From Massospora cicadina (Eukaryota; Entomophthoromycota; Entomophthoromycetes; Entomophthorales; Entomophthoraceae), in contig JAKSZP010015905.1 in the NCBI GenBank assembly GCA_022478985.1, forward strand, positions 62,001-126,000: 64,000 bases of DNA, written 5' to 3'. This document shows, piece by piece, positions 56,270 to 64,000 of the stretch. Position 1 is the stretch's first letter. Each line of letters starts with the position of its first letter. Under the pieces are notes generated by a model. It was given only the letters and a program-made list of their open reading frames with translations, had not been told where the DNA came from and did no database searches. The position numbers and the translations under genes were made by a program.

Positions 56270-56990
56270 CTTGACAAAACACGATTTATGGTGCGTGAAG
56301 GGAGTGGTCCATCAAGTGGATACTGGTGATCATCCCCCTATCAGATCTCGGCTGATATGCCAGTACAGGGCAGCTGAGGAAGTAGTAACCAAGAAGTTTG
56401 AAAAGATGCTCAAACAAGGGATGCTCAAACTATCAAAGATTTTATGGGCTTCGCCTGTTCTGATTGTCAAAAAGAAGGATGGAACAACTGGGTAGTAATA
56501 GACTACCAGAAGCTCAACAGCATTACCAAGAAGTATTCATACCCCTTGCCGAAAATTGATGGTGCCTTGAATTAAATGGTAGGAGCACGTTACTTCTCAC
56601 CTATGGATTTGATATCCAGTTTTTGGAAAATCAAGTTACCTGCAGCGGAACAGGAGATATGCCCATTATCACGTCTAAGGGGCTTTTCTAACTGACCCAT
56701 ATGCTAAGGGCTATGCAATGCCCCAGCTACACTTTAGCGGACCATGGACACCATTCTCAGCGACCTGAAGCTATTGTGCATCCTTATGTACCTTGACAAT
56801 ATTAATGCCTTTTTGTATGCATTCTCTGAGCATCTTACCCATCTGAAGGAGGTCTTCTGCAAACTTGTGGAGGCCAAATTAAAATAAATCCCATAAATTC
56901 CATTTTTAAGGACTAACTGGAGTATCTTGGGTTTGTGGTGGATGTGACTGGGCTGAGGCCCCAACCAGCCAAGGTGGAGCTATCTGAAAA
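56270..56990 (+). pseudogene. Reverse transcriptase of G2
   Basis: HQVDTGDHPPIRSRLI (56310), LWASPVLIVKKKDGTTG (56445-56494), DYQKLNSITKKYSYPLPKID (56501-56560 in another frame), YFSPMDLISSFWKIKL (56592-56640) and MYLDNINAF (56788-56814) are the standard Ty3 RT motifs in order. The YLDD box has become YLDN, an Asp-to-Asn change. One-base frame breaks and stops interrupt it. A PFGL-like block is not clear. Confidence 0.85.
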
Positions 56991-57179
56991 ATGACTACGC
57001 CAACCATTAACTGCAATATACAAATATTTTGGAGATGGTCAGCTACTACTGCCACTTTATACCCAATTTCAGTTGTGTTGTAGTTCCGCTGTTTAAGTTA
57101 TTGAACAAAGATGCCCCATTTGAATGGACAGAACGCTGCAATGCTCCTTTGATACAGTAAAATGGCGCTAATCAGTGCA

Positions 57180-57560
57180 CCACTGCTGCAGTAACCTAAT
57201 TTTGATAAGTTCATCGTCCAGATGGATGCATCCCTTTCCGCCGTTGAGGCGGTCCTACCCCAAAAGATGATGTAGGGGAGAAGCACCCAGTGGCGTACTA
57301 CAGGCAAAGACTGAATTGCCACAAACGTAATTACACTGTGACTGAGTGGGAGTGCTTAGTGGTAATATATGCATATAAGCAATTTAGGGTGTATTTGCAT
57401 GGAGTGAAGTTTAAAGTCGTAATAAATCATGCTTTGTTACGCTGGTTGCAGAATCTCAAAGAGCCTGAAGGGCATCTAGCCCGATGGGCTCTCAAACCTC
57501 AGGCTTTTGATAATAAGATTCTCCATTGACTGGAGCAAAACGCTAGAACGCAAAACTGCT
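57180..57560 (+). pseudogene. RNase H of G2
   Basis: KFIVQMDASLSAVEAVL (57210-57260) starts the domain with the first catalytic Asp. In the frame 57290-57529, YYRQRLNCHKRNYTVTEWEC carries the conserved Glu, and VVINHALLRWLQNLKEPEGH follows, with Asn where the Asp of TDH would be. The domain ends near FDNKILH, which matches the FDFxIxH end of Ty3 RNase H. Confidence 0.8.
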
Positions 57561-57719
57561 TGTTGAGAATGCCAACCATTGCTGCTATGGAAGATCTCAG
57601 TGACGTTATGTACAATAAAATGCTAGCGGAAAATAAGATGATAAAATGACCCAAGTCTTCAAGGATTTAGATGGAATAAGGGACAATAAGTTTCAGAAGA
57701 ACAGTAAATTGTAAAAGTA

Positions 57720-58560
57720 GATAGGGGACTTTACTATGAATTTCCCAAGGCATTCCGACCAACCCAATATTATTATGAGCACACACTGAGCTTTTGGACA
57801 TGGTGGAGTCTGTAAGACCCTGGAATTGTTATGACCTCAGTACTATTGGGAAATAATGAACTTCGACATGCTTAAAACTATTTCCTGCTGCCACCAATGC
57901 CAAGTGTAAAAGCCGTGCTGCCATAAGACCTTGTACCAGTAAGTAGAACCCCATTTTGTTTGGCATACAGTTTCCCTTGATATTTTTGGTCCTCTGCCAA
58001 CATGAGCGAACTGGTCTAAGTACATTCTGGTGGTGATCACCCACTTAACCAGGTGGTTGAAGCACAGGCAATATGGGATTTGGGGGCAGTCACAGTAACC
58101 AAGTTTGTAAAGGAATGTATTATCCAGTGACATGGCTGCCATCAGTTCATTCTTACCAAATAACAGAACGAACTTTACTTCACACATCCTTCCAAAGTTA
58201 AATGAGATGATGGGCATCCACGGGGTTCTGATGACCCCATACAACCCTGGGTCCAACTGGATGGTCGAATATGTTAATAAGACCTTAGTGAACATATTTT
58301 TAAAATTGGTAACAGATTGACCTTTCTGATTGGAGTTCCCTCCTTTCCACCACCATCTTTTCCTATAATATTAGCTACCACTCCGCCATGGGGAAGAGTC
58401 CATTTCAATTACTATATGGGTGATACCCAGCTGTTCCAGCATTGCTCTATTTGTGCATAGAAGCTATTGGTGGAATAGATCCCCACCGTTATTTGACTAA
58501 CCTTGCGGACATGTTGATCAAATTGCAAACCAAAAGCGTAACCCTTCAAATTAAACAAGA
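57720..58560 (+). pseudogene. Integrase of G2
   Basis: Zinc-binding region traces near 57790-57910 (CCHQCQV-like in one frame), then a VSLDIFGPLPT-like core start near 57970. In the frame 58132-58320, LPNNRTNFTSHILPKL stands where SDNGTNF is expected, so the second catalytic Asp is Asn. NPGSNWMVEYVNKTLVNIF keeps the catalytic Glu. MGKSPFQLLYG follows near 58388-58420. Multiple stops. Confidence 0.72.
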
Positions 58561-58844
58561 AAATCAAGAATCAGGCTGCTGATCAAGTATAGCATATTGG
58601 TTAGCTAAGCTCAATGAAGGGGATATGGGTCTGTTTCATGACAAACACAGGTTCAGTGAAAAAGCACAAATTGGCAAGCATTTGGATTAAGCCGTTTGAA
58701 GTCAATGAAAAATAGGTGTCAACGCCTACACTATTAAAAACCCCTAAAGCGGTTAGATCATTAACTGAGCGCATGCAAAGTTCCTCCAGCAGTATAAGCA
58801 ATAGGAGCCTTATTGACCAGTCAAATAGGGTAATAATGAGATTC

Positions 58845-59395
58845 TGATATGACTGGATAATAAGCCTGAAATAGCTATGGCAGATTGGGGAGAATCGGCT
58901 GACCATGATACTAGTTATAACTATTTGAGCACCTTGAGTTGTGGTGATTTTGGGTTGAGAAAAGGGTTATTATTGGATCGCCTTCAAATAGGGTAATAAG
59001 GCTATATTAGCATTTGACAAACAATAATTAAGAATGCCTCAAACAAAGGCGATAGAGAAAAGAGAATACCATACTCTGATGAAACTAATGAGATACAGCG
59101 GAACTGAATAGCTAAGCGGAGAAAAAGGTATTTTCCAAAGTCACTGAGATATAAGCGAGATGAGATAATTGACTGAGGAGAATTGTTAGTAGTTTTGAGA
59201 GAGCTGAACAGCAAGTAACTGCTGTAATTATTAAATAAATAAAGTTTTTTCCAGGGTAATAGCTCCATATCTTATTATATTTTTAAGTGTGTCCAAGGAC
59301 CAAAGATCTTTATATCATTTATTCTAATTGCTCAGTGGGTTTAACCCTATGCAAATTCCCCCAGCATGTTCAACAATTCCACCAAAATTATAACA
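58845..59395 (+). repeat. 3' LTR of G2
   Basis: Partner of 52865-53407, 551 bp. It ends ATTATAACA, then runs directly into AATAGCATCATCC, without the primer-binding motif, as expected of a 3' LTR. Confidence 0.88.
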
Positions 59396-60087
59396 AATAG
59401 CATCATCCAAAAAACCTGGGTCAATTCTCAGTGGAACTCCACTAATCAGGGTAATACTACCGCCCCCAATCTTTGTCTGAAACGCACTATAGATAGCAGC
59501 AGGGTTTTTTTAACATGTGGCCAAATAGGAGGTGTTGTTCTGAGGGTCCTCCCCATCCCCTCTCTAACTAATTCCAAACACCAACTCTTTGACTATCCCC
59601 TTTTATAGTCTTGAGGGGGTCTCACAAAAGTCAAATATTTTCTTGGCCAATGCTTGGGTGAAATTTAATAAACCCTTGCCTCATAGATTTATACTACTGA
59701 TACTAACTCTCCAGTGGTCATTCCATCAAAGTGAGGCAAGTCTTGATAACCCCAATAGGCTAAATCCCAATATTCCCAGATATGGACACTACTAAGCTAA
59801 TCTGAACTTTGTGACCAACTCTCTTTAAGATCCAATAATCTTAAAGACTAAGCATTGATATATGAAGTTGGTTTGCGGCTTGACCCCATTATTGAGACTA
59901 ATAAAAACCTATAAAAATCAAACTTTTGTTTTAGTTAAAGTTTTTATATTTTTTAATTATAAAGTAGTCAATAACCTCCTATTTAATATCCTAAAGTAGA
60001 GAACCAACTGATCCTGTGAATTATTTGTTGGAATTTAGGCGCAGAGTGCACCAGTGAGAATAACAACAGCCTAAAATTTTAACAAAT
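59396..60087 (+). repeat. Probable 5' LTR fragment of another Ty3 element
   Basis: The right end reads AAAATTTTAACA followed by AATGATGCTCACTACAGAGG, the LTR-end plus primer-binding arrangement of G1 and G2. I found no second copy, so the left boundary is unknown and could lie anywhere in this interval. An 80-codon frame at 59366-59608 is not recognised. Confidence 0.4.
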
Positions 60088-60360
60088 GATGCTCACTACA
60101 GAGGGTAGTATACCACAAATATCTATTAGAAATAGACTTTGGGGTGAATAACCTCACAAACTCCCAGCAGCTTCCAAATCCTGTCTAGATGCTTTAGTCC
60201 AGCAGCTATCCAGCACACTGTCTTGTCTTAAAACGCTCAAACATCACGTTTGCCAAGCCTTTCATGAGGCTTCATAATTATCTCCAAATCTCCTTTCAGA
60301 GACAAATTTACCCCAGGTGAGAGTAGCATCACTTTTTTCCTCTTTTTCTGTGTTAAATTC
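60088..60360 (+). other. Primer-binding-like site and short internal leader
   Basis: ATGATGCTCACTACA at 60088-60102, then about 260 bp of presumed gag leader up to the L4 LTR start at 60361. No coding motif seen. Confidence 0.35.
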
Positions 60361-60711
60361 TGGCAGTTGACTCGAAAATAATCCATTTGACAACCAACAG
60401 GTCGGGCCAATTATCCTCCTAATGCTTGAGCTAATACTCTAATTAGAGCCTATTGCAATAACATGGCTCAGGCCAATTATTGCAACGTGGATTTAATTAT
60501 ATTATCAAAAGCTTATTCTGAATAACTTGAACATTTAGGCTGATATTTTTCTGCAATAACATGGCTTGTACAATTATTGCAACATCAATTTAATTATAAA
60601 AAACTCAGGCCAAAATACACTTGCACGTTCAGGCTGACCTTTTCTGCAACTACTTGGCATGGGCCAATCAACTCAACATTAATTCAAATCAATTATTCTA
60701 TCAGCAGCCTA
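60361..60711 (+). repeat. L4 long LTR copy 2, left part
   Basis: Starts TGGCAGTTGACTCGAAAATA and aligns with 42397 on (TTTGACAACCAACAG, GCT.GAGCTAATACT, ACATGGCT..GGCCAATT). It contains two diverged repeats of a CATGGCT...ATTATTGCAAC unit. Copy C interrupts it at 60711. Confidence 0.72.
60694..60711. repeat. Target-site duplication of copy C (left)
   Basis: ATTCTATCAGCAGCCTAG against AATCTATTGGCAGCTTGG at 62637-62654, about 13/18, mostly transitions. The uninterrupted L4 copy has a single ATTCTATTGAAAGCTTAGG near 42545-42565. Confidence 0.6.
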
Positions 60712-60781
60712 GATCTTTCCACTAAGAGTAACTTTTGAGCGATTTTTAATCAAGTAAAAAGTAAAGTAAGTCAACCCATCT

Positions 60782-62548
60782 ATGACTACCTTCCCCATTT
60801 GCCTGTCAATGACCTTGGATTCTCTGCCGGCTTCTCCCATGTGGGGCAGCAGTGAAACCCCACCCAGTAATTTCCAATCAGTGAAAAAATACGCTCAGAC
60901 TAGTTTGGCAAGTCCCACCAAATCTTTGGGTCAATTTATTCCGCCCAAGGATCTCACCATCCACCTTGCACATGCCTAGGAAGTGACTCACAGCCCATTT
61001 GTTCTCCCCCACTCCCAGCTGCATTTTGGCCTTTGGGTCAAATATGGAAAATTATTCCCATATGCTGAGATAGCAATTATTGACCTATCCCAGGCGGTGA
61101 TGCTGCTAGCCAGTTTTATAGATTTCCGCCCCTATAAGGGGTACTTCAATCTAGGCTTCACTTATGAATCTGATGCCACCACTGCAGCCACCGTGCCCCT
61201 GGTTTTCCATGGCACCCCTATACCAACAACGTGCACCCAGCTCCCCATGGACACCACTATGGTGTTTCAATCTGTGGGGTTCCCACACACCTTCCCCCCA
61301 CGGTGCTCCATCAGGTGTTGATGAAAGGTTTGTCAACGTACAGATCCAACCCAATCTTTTAGTTTGTGGTCCCCAATGGGGCCACTCGCCTCGCTGGGCC
61401 TTGGGCATTTACCACAATTAGCCCAACTATTAACAAAATTTCTTTGTTGATTCCCCCCATGGCACCATTCCCTCTGCCCTTGACCACCCATTCTGGGCCC
61501 GTGTCAAGGGCGGATGGACTATCTGTCCATCTTGCTTCAAGTTGGATCACTCAAAGTGTAAATGCCCCTATCTCGCTACATCCTCTAGGACCTACGTTGC
61601 CTCCATTTAGCCCACAATACTCCACACACACCACTGCCTTTCAGGTATGTGGCACAATTCTTTCCCCCTCTCCCCAAAACCTGCAGCTGATGCAGCACCT
61701 GCAAATGCCAATCAGGACCCTCCCCATTCCAGTGCCACAGGTGCTTCAACCAATCAGGAGACATATTGAATAATGGTTTGGTCCCACTTTATTCTTCAAT
61801 TGACAGATACAACTCATAAATTCACCAAACCCGTTTTTCAATATGATTTGAACCCATGGACTGCATTGGATGAAATCAATGAAGTGGGAAATGTTATTGA
61901 AGACTTGGAAGTCCAAATCAAAGAATTTATACAGGTAAAGCGGCCCGTTCAGTTCCCTCAGCGTTTTTACAGCCCCCAGCTGGATTCCAATGTGTTCCGC
62001 CCTACCCACCAGCTCGCTGAAGCAGCAGCCAAGCACCCAGATAATGCTGACATCTTTGAGTTTGCTGCCAAGTCAATGGCAAAACTAGCTAAGGGTCTCC
62101 CTCCTCCCATTTTTTCCCCAATTCTGTCCCCATTGGGCAAACGTGACATCCTCATCCTCCACAAACAAACACCTGCACCATCCAGAAAGTGGCTGAAGCT
62201 TTGAAATACAAGCCAAAAGCCACCCATGCCACCGCTGCTTTGTTATCCCAGCTTCCTTCCATCTGCCTACACTTGGAACAATGCTTATCTAAGCACCTAG
62301 GTGCAAATTTTGCTTCAGGTAATTACCACAACCAACTGACTATCAGAAATGTCAACCCACATGTCTTTGATCACCCCACATCATTTCTCTCTGCCATATC
62401 ATGCACTCTTTCCTATGAGAAGGACCCCAATACCAAGGATGAGCCCCCAATCCCCTTTCCCCTTCTGCCATGGTGGGATAAATGGCTCATTGCTGTTCCA
62501 CCTGGTCAGTTGATTTATTGTTTTTTGTGTGTTTTGGCGCTTATTTAG
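60782..62548 (+). pseudogene. ORF1-only protein of copy C
   Basis: Read across frames from ATG 60782 to the stop at 62546. N-terminal: MWGSSETPPSNFQSVKKYA, LGQFIPPKDLTIHLAHA. Then LHFGLWVKYGKLFPYAEIAI and ASFIDFRPYKGYFNLGFTYE (near 61110-61170). FVVPNGATRLAGPWAF (61355) and HPFWARVKGGWTICPSC precede a perfect CX2CX4HX4C knuckle at 61524-61565 (CPSCFKLDHSKCKC). C-terminal half: LNPWTALDEINEVGNVI (61850), RPTHQLAEAAAKHP (61995), PLGKRDILILHKQT, DHPTSFLSAISCTL (62370), PLLPWWDKWLIAVPPGQLIY (62458) and a hydrophobic end. No endonuclease or RT. The first half resembles LINE ORF1; the second half has no match in either LINE. Confidence 0.78.
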
Positions 62549-62559
62549 GGCGTTTGGTT

Positions 62560-62636
62560 CATATTTTCAGTTCTCTTATCTAGTGTTTCTGTTTTGGTAA
62601 TGTTCATCCCCTGGTCATTTTACCTCTAATAAATTT
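62560..62636 (+). promoter_or_regulatory. Copy C 3' tail, shared LINE-type end
   Basis: TGGTAATGTTCATCCCCTGG then TCATTTTACCTCTAATAAAT. The same block closes LINE-1, LINE-2, B and D, only slightly altered here. Confidence 0.75.
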
Positions 62637-64000
62637 AAATCTATTGGCAGCTTGGGCCAAATACACTCGCACAGTTGTGCCAATTATCGCTTTACCAAAC
62701 CTTGGCAACTAGACCCAACTAATTGGGACCAATATTAAGAAATCAGCATAAGAAATAGTTTGGGATCAACCTGAAGATAATGTCTACGAATCACATGAAC
62801 AAATATACAAAAAGAATGTAATCCGTTTTCCTCCCTCCCTAGGGCAAATTCATATGTTGATCCTCATAATTGGCACAATAGAACTTGCACATGGACCGCT
62901 GGAATGGGAGTACCTAGTGCTATCCAGAGGACAGTTGACGTCCTGATTAGGGAGTTGTTTTTCAGCTGTATGACAAAACATGATTGACTGGTCAAAAATA
63001 CTTTCCCACCTATGGCAAATTTTGTATGTCAGTACACATAATAAGAACAATAGCAATTGCACATGGACTGCCCGAATGGGAGTACCTAGTGCTATCAAGA
63101 GGGCCATTTGAAATCCCAATTAGGGCGTCTTCATCAGCTGTATGACAAAAACATATTTTGAGCTGGTCCTAAAATAATTTTTGTTGTTGATACATGTAAC
63201 TAGCATGATAGCACTTGCACATGGACCAACTGAATGGGAGTACCTAGTGCTAGTTAGAGAGGCCTGCCATCGGCCTGATTAAGGGTACATCATTTTTTAA
63301 ATTGACCACGAAATTCCCCAGATTTCGAATTTTGTCAGAAGTATGATGAAACTCATTTTGAGATGATCCTAGGACCATTTTGCATGCTCATTATTGCGGT
63401 TTTTGTCCCTGAAATCCTCCTGAATATGAGATTATTTTGACATCAATAAACTTAGGAATAGGTTTTAGTCATATCAGTTCAAGGGATAGACTGAGGTGGA
63501 AAATAATCTGTGAGATTGCGTGCTTGAATGTGCATGAGATGTCCTAGAGGTATAAATACTGGAGCCTGGCCTAATGAATAGTTATCAAATAATCTAGTCT
63601 AATAAAAATCTATTTTATGTAATACTTCTCTCCAGTTTTTATTTTAAGTCGCTTTTGGAGAGTGTCAAGCAAGCTAAGATCTTGAGATCCACAGATTGAA
63701 AATTCGCCTGCCTTGGCTTAAGTTCCCAATTACAGAGGAAAAATCAAGCCCAAAAGTGGCCAGAAGAGTTGGGGCCATTAGAGGATGCCAAATGAGTTTC
63801 TGAACGGTAAAATACCTTAAGCCACTGGAAAAATTGAGGATCCTTAGGCCAAACTTCCACCCAATTAAGCGTAAAGGAATTAATTATCCAAGTGAGCGAT
63901 TCTCAGAATTTCACAGTCTATGAGGCTGTTATGGTTGAGGCAAAAGATTCCCTAAAACTAAAAATATTCTCCCCTGCCTCACACGCTTCATTCAAGACTT
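62637..64000 (+). repeat. L4 long LTR copy 2, right part (runs off window)
   Basis: Resumes after copy C and follows L4 copy 1 from about 42550 to at least 43620: TTGATCCTCATAATTGGCA, GGAGTACCTAGTGCTATC, TATAAATAC, CCTGGCCTAATGA, GAATTTTGTCAG. Past 63913 it still tracks the 43508-43620 block (TATTCTCC, ACGCTTC), so the LTR continues beyond the window. It contains three short diverged repeats of an ATGGAC..C.GAATGGGAGTACC unit (62890-63250). Confidence 0.72.
63551..63558 (+). promoter_or_regulatory. TATA box of L4 LTR copy 2
   Basis: TATAAATA, in the same context as 43127-43134, with CCTGGCCTAATGA about 13 bp downstream. Confidence 0.6.

Larger units (their letters stand above)
52865..59395 (+). 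mobile_element. Ty3/gypsy element G2, both LTRs present
   Basis: 6.5 kb with LTRs 52865-53407 (543 bp) and 58845-59395 (551 bp), both starting TGATATGA and ending ATAACA. The order gag, protease, RT, RNase H, integrase is complete and free of nested insertions. No chromodomain is visible. The coding region is broken by stops and the RT catalytic box is altered. The flanking pentamers (AATTC, AATAG) do not match. The LTR at 415-906 belongs to the same family. Confidence 0.88.
60712..62636 (+). mobile_element. ORF1-only LINE-related element, copy C (best preserved)
   Basis: A 1,925-bp insertion in an L4 LTR. The 5' end ATCTTTCCACTAAGAGTAAC matches copy B. The 3' end carries GGTAATGTTCATCCCCTGGT, then CATTTTACCTCTAATAAATT. 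It has the longest open frames of the family (112, 135, 143 and 119 codons) and an intact zinc knuckle. The ORF needs only a few frame corrections to read through. Confidence 0.85.

Noticed and set aside
62890..63250. Three spaced ATGGAC...GGGAGTACC repeats as a CRISPR-like array
   Set aside because: Units are diverged, irregularly spaced and lie within a eukaryotic LTR. One is also present in L4 copy 1. They are LTR-internal repeats.

Overview
This 64 kb window is a repeat-dense, AT-rich eukaryotic segment made almost wholly of transposable elements. I see no host gene, no rRNA or functional tRNA gene and nothing bacterial. The mix of Ty3-type LTR elements (one with a chromodomain) and LINEs with an APE endonuclease, a reverse transcriptase and a CCHC C-terminus suits a large repeat-rich fungal genome. 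I cannot name the species from sequence alone. Nearly every reading frame is broken by stops and frameshifts, and many differences between related copies look like transitions.

Layout. 1-1640: start of a minus-strand Ty3 element (gag piece, PBS, LTR) lying against a plus-strand Ty3 integrase fragment. 1985-3150: a partial minus-strand ORF1-only element (copy A). 3372-12090: a decayed minus-strand chromovirus with two LTRs. Its protease is split by a palindromic, MULE-like element with a 9-bp target duplication, and that element carries a tRNA-derived SINE. 12862-35600: a plus-strand Ty3 element holding two near-complete LINEs (13389-18600 and 25881-31163, with perfect 15- and 19-nt target duplications) and ORF1-only copy B (23721-25641). 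36948-46209: a long-LTR family, with copy D inserted in one LTR. 46888-51223: a minus-strand LTR element with no visible polymerase, with a second SINE in one LTR. 51224-59395: a Ty3 remnant, then an almost complete Ty3 element with both LTRs. 60361-64000: a second long-LTR copy, interrupted by copy C and running off the window.

The main point is a probable three-level system of non-LTR elements. Autonomous LINEs, a ~1.92 kb family coding only an ORF1/Gag-like zinc-knuckle protein with its own extra C-terminal domain, and probably the SINEs all end in related 3' sequence. LINEs and ORF1-only copies share a block with TGTCCCCTGG and TTACCTCA followed by AATAAA-like sequence. Three ORF1-only copies, bounded independently by target-site repeats, measure 1921, 1925 and 1922 bp. 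This fits a 'half-LINE' family and SINEs moved in trans by the LINE reverse transcriptase. Target-site repeats and uninterrupted sister LTRs give a clear nesting order for most insertions.
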